Shown: positions 1 through 7,608 of the stretch, piece by piece | How the letters are laid out: the number at the start of each line of letters is the position of its first letter | Position numbering within the stretch: the first letter of the stretch is position 1 | Assembly: GCA_046294735.1 (NCBI GenBank) | Contig: JBKBKB010000002.1 | Coordinates: 1 to 64,000, forward strand | Direction: 5' to 3' | Origin: 34-65-8 sp046294735 | Lineage (GTDB): Bacteria > Pseudomonadota > Alphaproteobacteria > Sphingomonadales > Sphingomonadaceae | Length of the DNA stretch: 64,000 nt | The notes under the pieces: generated by a model | What the model was told of the DNA's origin: nothing | The model's database searches: none | The model's input: only the letters and a program-made list of their open reading frames with translations | Translations under genes and position numbers: made by a program

Positions 1-803
1 TCATCGAGTGCGTCCAGTTGCTCATGCAAAGACAAGCCTTCGCCGCGCTTGGGTAGCAATCCCCGGAGTGACTCAGGGATAGCCCAATGTCGTCCCTTCG
101 GTGTCGGATCAAAGCCCTTCCACGGCTTGCCGCTGTCGCCCTTACGTGAACCGGGTCCCATGATTTCGTTGAGTCGATATGCACCCCGCTGATCAGAGTA
201 TCGGAACTCGCCCGCAATATAGCTCTTAGTATGCGGGATTTTGACGGGTTTGAGGCGGAAGCTGTCGGATTTCGCGTACACCAAGATCACGTCATGAACC
301 GGGCCAAATTGGCGGGTCGCACTGTTGTGCGACCCGCTGCGGCGCCAGATTAACTCGCTTCTGAAATTAACCGCCCCAAACACCCCATCCAGCAGCAGCT
401 TGAGGTAGTGGCTCGCGGTCGGGTCGCAGTGGAGATACAGGCTCCCGGTGGCTTTAAGCACCCGGTGCAATTCGATCAGCCGCACCGCCATCATGGCGAG
501 ATAGGCCATCATGTCATTATCGCCCAGGAAGGCCCGCATCGCCCGCAGCAATTCGAACGCATCCGAATTGCCGCTGCGCATCACATCATCAAACGCGCTT
601 TCCGCGTTGTCATTCCAGTGCCAGGTATCCTCAAACGCCTCGATCTGCGCATCGCTGTCCGCGCCTTCGGGGCTCTTGAACAGGATGTTGTAATTGGCGT
701 TCGAATTGAACGGCGGATCAAGATAGACCAGATCGACGCTGCCATCCGCGATATGTTCGCGCAGGACGTGGAGATTGTCCCCGAAATAGAGTTTGTTGGT
801 CAT
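1..803 (-). CDS. Site-specific DNA-methyltransferase, beta class (N-terminal part, runs off the left edge)
   Basis: Transfers a methyl group from S-adenosylmethionine to an adenine (or cytosine N4) in a DNA target. Reading leftward from the ATG at 803, motif IV appears as DPPFNSN at about residues 31-37, followed near residue 120 by TGSLYLHCDPTASHY, which resembles the motif region near the cofactor pocket. Motif IV before the cofactor region is the beta order, as in type III Mod and many solitary methylases. At least 267 residues lie in the window and the frame is still open at base 1, so the C-terminus and any partner gene are to the left. The ribosome-binding site is weak. Family assignment is secure; RM system versus orphan methylase cannot be decided here. 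Confidence 0.9.
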   Translation of the reverse strand, partial: MTNKLYFGDNLHVLREHIADGSVDLVYLDPPFNSNANYNILFKSPEGADSDAQIEAFEDTWHWNDNAESAFDDVMRSGNSDAFELLRAMRAFLGDNDMMAYLAMMAVRLIELHRVLKATGSLYLHCDPTASHYLKLLLDGVFGAVNFRSELIWRRSGSHNSATRQFGPVHDVILVYAKSDSFRLKPVKIPHTKSYIAGEFRYSDQRGAYRLNEIMGPGSRKGDSGKPWKGFDPTPKGRHWAIPESLRGLLPKRGEGLSLHEQLDALD

Positions 804-1101
804 CGCGCAGGACTTTGGCCCGTCATGCCGCCGCGATCAACCCAAACCCATTTCCTACTCCGGGTTTTTCTGGTTTGGCCGATCAGGCGGTGTTTGTTTT
901 CCGCACGCCAGCGGCCCGGTTGGTCGTGCCTTTCAGCGAGGATTTCCCCTGTCCATACCCGCGCCCCTTACCCCCACCCTCCCCACGCCGGGCGGTGCAG
1001 CCGCCCAGGGCGCAGCGGCAGCAGGACAAGGCGGTCGCGCGCGCGCCGGACGCCTTGCGCGCCCGCACTTTTTCCCTTCAGGACAGTGTAACAAGTGGTC
1101 C
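804..1101. other. Intergenic region between the methyltransferase and the GNAT gene
   Basis: About 300 bases between two outward-reading genes. It is very GC- and CCC-rich, with proline-codon-like runs in several frames but no ORF with family features. It must hold the promoter of the leftward methyltransferase and probably that of the rightward acetyltransferase. I see no convincing -35/-10 pair, terminator or RNA gene. Confidence 0.5.
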
Positions 1102-1148
1102 ATGTCTCGGTACCCATCTCGGTACCCATCTCGGCACCCATCTCGGGA
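1101..1148. repeat. Four 12-bp tandem repeats over the GNAT start
   Basis: Four units of a 12-bp sequence (consensus CCCATCTCGGTA) follow one another at 1101, 1113, 1125 and 1137. Unit 1 carries changes that create the ATG at 1102; units 3 and 4 differ at one or two bases. In the frame of the acetyltransferase the array encodes the tetrapeptide Arg-Tyr-Pro-Ser repeated with small changes. Confidence 0.85.
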
Positions 1149-1824
1149 TCGACCTCCGGTCGGGGAACCCGCAGGCGGCCCCGTGCATTACGCAGGCGTG
1201 GACACTGCGCCCCAGCCCCTTCCTGACACGATCCGCACCCGGCTGGCCGATGGCAGCCCGGTGTGCATCCGCCGCATCCGCCCCGCCGACGAGGCGCTGA
1301 TGCGCGCCGGGATCGAGCGGCTCTCGCCCCGCTCACGCTATCTGCGGTTCTTCAGCGGCGGGAAGCTGCCGCCTGACTGGGTGATCGACCGTTTGCTTGA
1401 CGTCGACGGGCACCGCCACCTGGCCTGGGGCGCGCTCGACTGCGGCGGCGCGGGAGAGGCCGAGGAGCCAGTCGAGGGAGAGGCAATCGGGGCGGTCCAT
1501 GCCTTCCGCACCGAGGCCGAGCCGGACTGCGCCGAGTTCTCGGTCGCGGTGCTCGATGCCTGGCACGGGCGCGGACTGGGGCGGCTGCTGACCGCGACGA
1601 TCCTGTGCGAGGCGCACGCGCAGGGCATTCGCGCCTTTCACGTCGACACCCTGACCGAGAACACCGAAGCGATCGAGTTCGTCACCAGCCTGGGCGCGCG
1701 CGGCAGTGGCCATGACGGGGCGACCCGGTCGTTCCGGCTCGATGTTGACGGCGCGCTGGCGATCCTGCGCCGCGCCTGTGACCCGCCGGGCCTGCGCGCA
1801 ATCTTCGGCGAGGAGTGCGGCTAG
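1102..1824 (+). CDS. GNAT family N-acetyltransferase
   Basis: Transfers an acetyl group from acetyl-CoA to an amine; the substrate is unknown. After a low-complexity start with RYPS-type repeats (about residues 3-14), the body shows the pattern of protein-acetylase-type GNATs: IRRIRPADEALMRAGIERLSPRSRYLRFF, then the acetyl-CoA loop HGRGLGRLL and a C-terminal region with TENTEAIEFVTSLGA. This resembles the GNAT domain of Pat/YfiQ-like enzymes without the ADP-forming CoA-ligase part. The start is uncertain: ATG 1102 lies inside a tandem repeat with a poor ribosome-binding site, and an in-frame GTG at 1183 would remove the repeats. It converges on the LysR gene downstream, with 4 bp between them. 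Confidence 0.8.
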   Translation: MSRYPSRYPSRHPSRDRPPVGEPAGGPVHYAGVDTAPQPLPDTIRTRLADGSPVCIRRIRPADEALMRAGIERLSPRSRYLRFFSGGKLPPDWVIDRLLDVDGHRHLAWGALDCGGAGEAEEPVEGEAIGAVHAFRTEAEPDCAEFSVAVLDAWHGRGLGRLLTATILCEAHAQGIRAFHVDTLTENTEAIEFVTSLGARGSGHDGATRSFRLDVDGALAILRRACDPPGLRAIFGEECG

Positions 1825-1828
1825 CGCC

Positions 1829-2629
1829 TTACGCGCTCAGGAACGCGACCAGCGCCTTGACCTTCTTCTGGCGCCATTGCGGCAGGGGGGCGACCAGCCA
1901 GTAGGCGCGGCGGCCTTCATCCGGGCCTTCCAGCACGGTCAGCTTGCCAGCGGTGACCGATTCCTCGACCAGCAGCCACGGCAGGATCGCCTTGCCCAGC
2001 CCCGCGGCGGCGCTGGACAGAGCCTGCCCCGCATTGCCAACCTCGATGCAGGCCTGCGCCCCGTCGGGCAGCGGCGCGCCGGGCCAGTCGATCCAGGTGT
2101 TCAGCGCACCCTCGCTCGCATCCGGCGCGGCGACTACCACGCGCCGTGCCGGGGCCAGCTCGACCCCCTCCAGCTCGCCCGGCCCGTCAACCAGCCGCAC
2201 CGCAAGGTCGAGGTTGGCCTCGGTAAAGTCGGCGTGCTCGTTCTCGACCAGGCGGTAACGCACGTCCGGGTGGGCAAGGCGGTAGGCAGCCAGGCGCGGG
2301 GCCAGCCACTGGGCGTAGAACTCGCGCGGGGCAGCAATGGTGTAGCGGTCGCTCGCCTGGCCTGCCTGCATCGCCTGGACGCTTTCCTCGAACTTGAGGA
2401 ACCCTTCGCGCAGCGCATCGAGCCCGGAGCGGCCTTCGTCGGTCAGTTCCAGCCCCTTGCTGGTGCGGCGGAACAGGACCGTGCCAAGGTGGTCTTCCAG
2501 CGCGCGGATCTGCTGCCCGACCGCCGCCGGGGTCACCGCCAGCTCGTCTGCCGCGCGGGTGAAGCTGAGATGGCGCGCAGCAGCGTCATAGACGCGCAGG
2601 GCGTTGAGGGGCAGATGGGTACGCTTCAT
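1829..2629 (-). CDS. LysR-type transcriptional regulator, GcvA-like
   Basis: DNA-binding regulator of about 266 residues. The winged helix-turn-helix fills residues 1-65 (LNALRVYDAAARHLSFTRAA, then TPAAVGQQIRALEDHLG), the arrangement typical of the GcvA branch of LysR proteins. A periplasmic-binding-protein-like effector domain follows. Translation is taken from the ATG at 2629 because the HTH begins directly after it; upstream in-frame codons would run into apaG. The gene begins 13 bp after the stop of apaG on the same strand, so the two are probably co-transcribed. The effector and targets are unknown. Confidence 0.9.
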   Translation of the reverse strand: MKRTHLPLNALRVYDAAARHLSFTRAADELAVTPAAVGQQIRALEDHLGTVLFRRTSKGLELTDEGRSGLDALREGFLKFEESVQAMQAGQASDRYTIAAPREFYAQWLAPRLAAYRLAHPDVRYRLVENEHADFTEANLDLAVRLVDGPGELEGVELAPARRVVVAAPDASEGALNTWIDWPGAPLPDGAQACIEVGNAGQALSSAAAGLGKAILPWLLVEESVTAGKLTVLEGPDEGRRAYWLVAPLPQWRQKKVKALVAFLSA

Positions 2630-2642
2630 GGCGGGACAGCCG

Positions 2643-3041
2643 CTACTCGGCTTCGGCGGGCGCCGCCAGTGGGAAGAACGGGATCCGCACTTCGACCGCG
2701 GTGCCGTCATCCTTGCGGAAGGTGTAGAACCCCTCCATCGAGCCGGTCGGCGTGGTCAGCGGGCAGCCGGACACGTAGTCATGGCTCTGTCCCGGGCCGA
2801 GCAGCGGCTGTTCGCCCACCACGCCCTCACCGTCGACCAGGTTGACCATCCCGCGCCCGTCGGTGATGCGCCAGTGGCGGGTGATCAGCTGGACCGGTTC
2901 GTGCCCGCCGTTCTCGATCCGGATGTGATAGACCCAGAACCACCGCCCTGCGTCCGGCTGCGACTGCTCGGGCAGGTAGTTGACCGCGACCCGCACGGTA
3001 ACGGCATGGGTGGTGGCGGCGTGCTGGAACAACTGTTTCAT
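2643..3041 (-). CDS. apaG: ApaG domain protein
   Basis: Small fibronectin-III-like protein of about 132 residues. ApaG is historically linked to Co2+/Mg2+ sensitivity and sits beside apaH in enterics; its molecular role is unsettled. Diagnostic stretches are AVNYLPEQSQPDAGRWFWVYHI, the IENGGHEPVQLITRHWRITDG core and the C-terminal GSMEGFYTFRKDDG, matching the single-domain family at full length. The start is ATG 3041 (MKQLFQHA); eight further codons upstream are open but not conserved-looking. It heads a probable two-gene unit with the LysR gene. No apaH or rsmA is nearby, so the enteric context is lost. Confidence 0.92.
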   Translation of the reverse strand: MKQLFQHAATTHAVTVRVAVNYLPEQSQPDAGRWFWVYHIRIENGGHEPVQLITRHWRITDGRGMVNLVDGEGVVGEQPLLGPGQSHDYVSGCPLTTPTGSMEGFYTFRKDDGTAVEVRIPFFPLAAPAEAE

Positions 3042-3279
3042 GACCCGCCCAAGGTAGCGCCGCACGAGCGCGGGCGCAATCGGATGCTTTGACTGGCGTG
3101 CTCACTGCCGTAAACACGGACCTCCCGCCCCACCTCCCCGGGCGGGAAGGCAGGTCAGGAGGTATGACGCAAGCTCATCGAGCGTGCACGACGCCGCAAT
3201 CCGCCGGGTTGTGCTGGGCGAGGCTTGACCCACCCTCTACTTGCTGCTGATTGCGACGCGAGATGCCGGAGTTATCGCC

Positions 3280-5682
3280 GTGAGCCTGCTGGAAGAACTT
3301 GGCCGCGCCCGCACCGAAGAGGACGTGAAAGACGCCTATATCAAGGCGCTGGGCCTCACAGGCGTGTTCAAGGGGCTGGTCGATATCCAGACCCCGGAAA
3401 TCTGGTTCGAGGCCAAGGAAGCCCCCACCCCTCCGCTGCTGATGTTCGCGCAGCTCCTCACCTATGTCCGCGCCGCGCGCAAACGCGGCGAGGCGATCCC
3501 CGGTTTCCTGTGCGTGATCGACCGCGAGAAAGCGGCGCTGATGGCGACCGAGCACGCCCTGCCGCTGCTGGATGACCGGACCATCATCTGGCCCAAATCC
3601 GGCTCGGCGGCCGACAAGGCGCTGGCGGCGCAGATCGCCCCCACCATCGAAACCCATTTCATCCTGTATCAGATCGACGGGTATGAGGCCGAGTTCATCA
3701 AGGCCGCCAGGGATGCGGTGCGCGAAGGCCGGATCATCCGCACCCCGATCACGCCCAACAACCTGCGGCAGGTGTTCGACAAATGGGTAGCGATGGTCGG
3801 CGTGGAACTGGGCGTAAAGCGCGAGGCCGATTACGCCGTGCTGTTCTTTGCCGACATCATGCACGATGGCCGCAACGAAGCGATGCGCAATCTGCCCGCC
3901 CGCCTGCTGTTCAGCGGCGACAAGCCGGTGTTCATCATGGGCGCAGAGCAATACGAACTGGCGAGCGAGCGCGGCTATCGCAATTTCTGGAACATTTATC
4001 ACCGCCCGCCCGAACAGAAACACCGGCACTATCTGCTCGAACGGCGTGACAGCCTGCTGCCGATGGACGAGCAGAAGTTCAAGGGTGCGTTCTACACCCC
4101 GCTGCACATCGTCGACAAAGCCTATGACCAGCTCGCCGCCACGCTGGGCGCGGACTGGCAGCACAAATACATCGTGTGGGATATGTGCGCGGGCGTCGGC
4201 AATCTGGAGGCCAAGCATTCCAACCTGCGCAATGTGTTCATGTCCACGCTCGATGCCGAGGATGTGACGATCATGCGCAGCAACCCGGCCTTTGCCGGGG
4301 CGGAGATTTTTCAATATGATTATCTCAACGACGATGTGACCGATTTCGGCGAGATTGATTACGGGTTGTCGGGGAAGGTGCCGATGGCGCTGCGGCAGGC
4401 GATTGCCGATGCGCGCGAGGGGAAGAAGGGCGCGAAGCCGATCCTGGTGCTGATTAATCCGCCTTATGCGGAAGCGATGAATGTCGATAACACCAAGGAC
4501 AGCGGCGCAAATGCCACCATGAAGTCCGGTGTTTCGAAAACCCGGATCAGTCACGGCATGGGACATCTCGGTTACGCGGCACGCGAATTGTTCGTGCAGT
4601 TCCTACACCGGATCATGCTCGAACTGCCGAGGTCCACCTTGGCGATGTTCAGCAAACTCAAATATGTGAACGCGCCGAATTTTGAGGCCTTCCGTGAGCA
4701 ATGGACGGCGCAATATCTCGACGGTTTCGTCGTTCACAGCAAAGCGTTCGATGGGTTGAAGGGCGAGTTCCCAATCGGTTTCTTGATCTGGAATTTGGCC
4801 AACAATCAGCCTGCTCGGTCAACGGGGGTGATAGCCCTCGATAAAGCGGGCGAAGTGGTCGGGCAGCACCTGTTCTATCGGAAAGCGCCGCGCCCTCCAT
4901 TGGCTGAATGGATCATCCGTCCACGCTCCAACAAGACACCTGCGCTACCGCTAAATAACGCTCTTTCTCCCTCGACCCGCACAAACGATGTTCGTGGCCG
5001 TTGGTGGGCTGACGGCGCAATCGGCAGCATGATGTGCAAAGGCAACGATTTTCAGAACGCTGCCAACTCCACGGCCTTGTTCTCATCAGGCTACAACAGC
5101 GCTGGCGCGTTCTTCGTTACCGAAGGAAACCTCTGGCAAGCCGCCATCGTGTTCGCTGTCCGCCGCCTCATCAAACCGACATGGCTCAACGACCGCGACC
5201 AGTTCCTGCAACCCGCGCAGCCGCTTTCGGAAGAATTCAAATCCGATTGCCTCGTCTGGATGCTGTTCAACGGCAGCAACCTCACCGCAGGCGCGGACGG
5301 GTTGCGCTGGAATGATTGCGACTGGAGCCTCACCAACCACTTCATTCCCTTCACCGAGGCCGAAGTGGGGGCCAAGGCGCGGTTCGAGAGTGATTTCATG
5401 GTCCGCTACATGGCGGGCATGGCGTTTTCGCCCGAAGCCCAAGCCGTGCTCGATGAAGGGCGCACACTGTTCCAGCGCTTCCACGCCACCAGCTTCCCCA
5501 ACAAGATCAGGGAAGAATACAAGCTGAACCGGGCGGACGCCGGCTGGTATCAGGTGCGCCGCGCGCTGGAAGCCTATGGCGACACCGAACTGACCGATTT
5601 CGACCCGTTCAAGGCCGCCTACGCCGCGCTCACGGCAAAGCTGCGCCCGCTGGTCTACGAATTGGGTTTCCTGCCTGCCTGA
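3280..5682 (+). CDS. Predicted single-chain nuclease-N6-adenine methyltransferase (type IIG-like)
   Basis: About 800 residues. The C-terminal two thirds is a gamma-class adenine methylase: motif I is DMCAGVGNLE at residues 301-310 and motif IV is NPPY at 393-396; the remainder probably recognises the target. The first 65 residues carry a PD-(D/E)xK-like nuclease signature, D35, E44-A-K46 and Q58-LLT-Y62, the last matching the QxxxY motif of type I/IIG nucleases. A helical linker joins the two. Start GTG 3280 is chosen for the GGAG 8 nt upstream; a TTG at 3241 is possible. No helicase or specificity gene follows. Cleavage activity is inference; the methylase part is sure. The 3' end overlaps the convergent isomerase gene by 28 bp. 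Confidence 0.8.
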   Translation: MSLLEELGRARTEEDVKDAYIKALGLTGVFKGLVDIQTPEIWFEAKEAPTPPLLMFAQLLTYVRAARKRGEAIPGFLCVIDREKAALMATEHALPLLDDRTIIWPKSGSAADKALAAQIAPTIETHFILYQIDGYEAEFIKAARDAVREGRIIRTPITPNNLRQVFDKWVAMVGVELGVKREADYAVLFFADIMHDGRNEAMRNLPARLLFSGDKPVFIMGAEQYELASERGYRNFWNIYHRPPEQKHRHYLLERRDSLLPMDEQKFKGAFYTPLHIVDKAYDQLAATLGADWQHKYIVWDMCAGVGNLEAKHSNLRNVFMSTLDAEDVTIMRSNPAFAGAEIFQYDYLNDDVTDFGEIDYGLSGKVPMALRQAIADAREGKKGAKPILVLINPPYAEAMNVDNTKDSGANATMKSGVSKTRISHGMGHLGYAARELFVQFLHRIMLELPRSTLAMFSKLKYVNAPNFEAFREQWTAQYLDGFVVHSKAFDGLKGEFPIGFLIWNLANNQPARSTGVIALDKAGEVVGQHLFYRKAPRPPLAEWIIRPRSNKTPALPLNNALSPSTRTNDVRGRWWADGAIGSMMCKGNDFQNAANSTALFSSGYNSAGAFFVTEGNLWQAAIVFAVRRLIKPTWLNDRDQFLQPAQPLSEEFKSDCLVWMLFNGSNLTAGADGLRWNDCDWSLTNHFIPFTEAEVGAKARFESDFMVRYMAGMAFSPEAQAVLDEGRTLFQRFHATSFPNKIREEYKLNRADAGWYQVRRALEAYGDTELTDFDPFKAAYAALTAKLRPLVYELGFLPA

Positions 5683-6293
5683 CTTCGGCGCAGTTCCTCC
5701 TCGACCTGCCCCAGCCGTTCCTTGCCGAAGAACATCTCGGCGCCGACAAAGAACGTCGGGATGCCGAACGCGCCGCGATTGACTGCGTTCTGGGTGCTAT
5801 CCACCAGCGCCTGCTTCACCGCAGCATCCTGCGTCGCGGCGAACAGAGCCTGAGCGTCAAAGCCGGCCCCGGCTAGCACCGCGCCGATGGCATGCGGATC
5901 ATCAACCGGCACGCCCTCTTCCCACAAGGCGGGCAACAGGGCATCAACCAACCGGACCCGGTCGTCGCCCTCCACCGCCAGCAGCATCCGCTGGAGGGTG
6001 ACCGAATTGAATGGGAACTGCGGGTGCAGGCGATACCGGTCGAACCCGTGTTTGGCGATGAAGCGCTGGATTTCCAGCATTCCGTATTCAACCTTGCCCT
6101 TGACCTCGGCATCGCGGATCATTGGCGGGGCATTGCCGGTCAGCCGGTGCATTCCGCCGAGGAAGACCGGGGATACTTCGAGCCTGGCGCCGGTCCGCAC
6201 GACCACGTCCTTCAAGGGATACCACGCGAGGTAGGCGTTGGGGCTGACGAAATCGAACAGGAACTCGACGGCAGGGCGCGTGGTTGGGGACAT
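5655..6293 (-). CDS. 2-hydroxychromene-2-carboxylate isomerase / DsbA-fold GST kappa family
   Basis: Thioredoxin-fold enzyme of about 212 residues. The family isomerises 2-hydroxychromene-2-carboxylate in naphthalene degradation, but most genomic copies have unknown substrates and probably use glutathione. The start VEFLFDFVSPNAYLAWYPL carries the SP-x-AYLA signature, with Ser replacing the catalytic Cys of DsbA. A cis-proline loop, GIPTFFVG, lies near residue 180, and FFGKERL closes the fold. ATG 6293 is chosen because the beta-strand begins a few residues later. It is divergent from the 6430 gene. No aromatic-degradation cluster is present, so a general glutathione-linked role is as likely as the named reaction. 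Confidence 0.85.
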   Translation of the reverse strand: MSPTTRPAVEFLFDFVSPNAYLAWYPLKDVVVRTGARLEVSPVFLGGMHRLTGNAPPMIRDAEVKGKVEYGMLEIQRFIAKHGFDRYRLHPQFPFNSVTLQRMLLAVEGDDRVRLVDALLPALWEEGVPVDDPHAIGAVLAGAGFDAQALFAATQDAAVKQALVDSTQNAVNRGAFGIPTFFVGAEMFFGKERLGQVEEELRRSQAGRKPNS

Positions 6294-6376
6294 GGCAGGC
6301 GATCCTCCGGCTGATGGCCCCCGCTTGCTAGCGGGGACAGGCAGGTAAGGCCACTGGCTATCGTGTAGATTCAGTA

Positions 6377-6399
6377 TTGCTATTGATAATCGTTCGCAT
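6377..6399. promoter_or_regulatory. Fur-box-like imperfect inverted repeat
   Basis: A 23-bp site with two 11-bp arms around one base, arms matching at 7 of 11 positions. It has the TTGC...ATTGATAATC...TT.GCA layout of classical Fur boxes. It lies 31 bp upstream of the ATG at 6430 and overlaps a possible -10 hexamer (GATAAT). A Fur-family regulator is encoded at 40127 in this window. Binding itself is inferred. Confidence 0.5.
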
Positions 6400-6429
6400 A
6401 AAATGATGGACGCAACGCCGGAGGATTCC

Positions 6430-6837
6430 ATGACTGACCCTGATCGCCCAGCCCGCCCCGACCTGAGGGCCTGCGCCCTGCCCTACCCCCTACCCTCGAA
6501 CCGGCGCGAGCAGGCGCTGCTGCTGATGTTCCGCCGCATGGCAATCCACGGCTTGCACGATGCCCATGCCAGCATGGTCGCGCTGAACCAGTTCGGCGGG
6601 GGTTTCCTGCGCACCTTGCATCTGATGCGCGCGTTTCTGCATGGCCTGGCACGCCATGCGAGCGGCCGGATCCAGGTGGGCCCGGGCTGCGCCCCGCGCA
6701 TGACCCGGCATGAAGCGCTGGTGGTCGCGGCGATGTCAGGCGGGTGCCCGGTCGCGCTGCTGGAGCTGTCCGGCCCGGATGGCTATGCTGACCTCCTGAC
6801 CCTGGCACAAGCCTTGCAGAGCGAGGTTGCAGCTTAG
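6430..6837 (+). CDS. Conserved hypothetical protein, DUF6628-like
   Basis: About 135 residues with no signal peptide or membrane segment. The sequence resembles a sphingomonad family I associate with DUF6628: ALPYPLPSNRREQALLLMFRRMAIHGLHDAHAS, a phenylalanine/leucine helix, then GPGCAPRMTRHEALVV with a cysteine in an otherwise conserved loop, and a second cysteine in SGGCP. Function unknown. The start at 6430 rather than 6403 is fixed by the GGAGG 5 nt upstream. A Fur-like box in front suggests iron-linked expression, and the two cysteines could bind metal, but both points are inference. The stop codon interlocks with the stop of the convergent tauE gene. Confidence 0.7.
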   Translation: MTDPDRPARPDLRACALPYPLPSNRREQALLLMFRRMAIHGLHDAHASMVALNQFGGGFLRTLHLMRAFLHGLARHASGRIQVGPGCAPRMTRHEALVVAAMSGGCPVALLELSGPDGYADLLTLAQALQSEVAA

Positions 6838-7535
6838 TAGATGCCCACCAGCTTGGCTCCGGCGATTACCAGCACCAGCCCCAGCGCGCGGGTCAGCCAC
6901 GGGCTTTGCAGACGCACGCCGAGGCTGGTCCCGGCCAGCCCGCCGAGCAGTGCGGCCCCGGCATAGAGCGGCAATTGCGGCGGTAGCGCGCCGAGTGAGG
7001 CCACATTTCCCGCCAGGCCCGCGAGCGAGTTGACCAGCACGAACACCGCCGCCACCCCAGCCGATTGCCGCACCGGGGACCACGCCATGAACAGCAGAAT
7101 GGGGGAGAGGAAGATGCCGCCGCCGGTCCCGGTGAGGCCCGACAGCAGCCCGATTCCGGCCCCGGCGGCGATCCCGGCCCAGACCGGCGGATCGCGCCAG
7201 TCGGTCTCGGTCTGCAATTCCTTCGGCCACAGCAGCCGCGCCGCCGCGATCCACAGCACCACGCCCACCAGCGGGCGGTAGAACTCGCCCGGCAGGTGTA
7301 TGCCGCCGCCGACGAACGCCATCGGCGCCGCGCCGAGCAGGAATGGCCACAGCACCCGCCAGCGGAACTGCCTGGCTAGAACGTAGCGCCACGAGGCGAG
7401 CGAGGCAACCAGCACATTGAGTGCCAGCGCAGTCGGCCGCATCACCGCTGCCGGCACGCCGAACAGCGCCATCAGCGCGATATAGGCAGAGGCTCCGGCA
7501 TGGCCGACGCTCGAATAGAGCGCGGCGGCGAGCAT
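6834..7535 (-). CDS. TauE/SafE-family sulfite or organosulfonate exporter
   Basis: Inner-membrane protein of the TauE/SafE (TSUP) family, about 233 residues from the only in-frame ATG, with seven or eight hydrophobic segments. The two internally repeated signature regions are YSSVGHAGASAY near the N-terminus and GLLSGLTGTGGGIFLSPILL near residue 130. The ATG at 7535 cuts into the first membrane helix. An in-frame CTG at 7586, preceded by AGGGGGG at good spacing, would restore it and leave only 22 bp to metZ. The gene follows tetR and metZ on the same strand, so sulfur-compound export next to methionine synthesis is the natural reading. Confidence 0.85.
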   Translation of the reverse strand: MLAAALYSSVGHAGASAYIALMALFGVPAAVMRPTALALNVLVASLASWRYVLARQFRWRVLWPFLLGAAPMAFVGGGIHLPGEFYRPLVGVVLWIAAARLLWPKELQTETDWRDPPVWAGIAAGAGIGLLSGLTGTGGGIFLSPILLFMAWSPVRQSAGVAAVFVLVNSLAGLAGNVASLGALPPQLPLYAGAALLGGLAGTSLGVRLQSPWLTRALGLVLVIAGAKLVGIY

Positions 7536-7608
7536 TATCCAGCCCGCAAGTGCCCAGTCAGCAGCGGTGAACAGGTCCCAATTCAGATATCCCCCCTGTC
7601 TTCCGGCA

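Noticed and set aside
3100..3160. CCCGCC / GGCGGG hairpin upstream of apaG
   Set aside because: Imperfect stem with no U-tract on either strand; chance pairing in GC-rich DNA is likely.
3175..4566. 463-codon leftward frame over the nuclease-methylase gene
   Set aside because: Composition is that of an antisense shadow; the + strand carries NPPY and DMCAGVG motifs.
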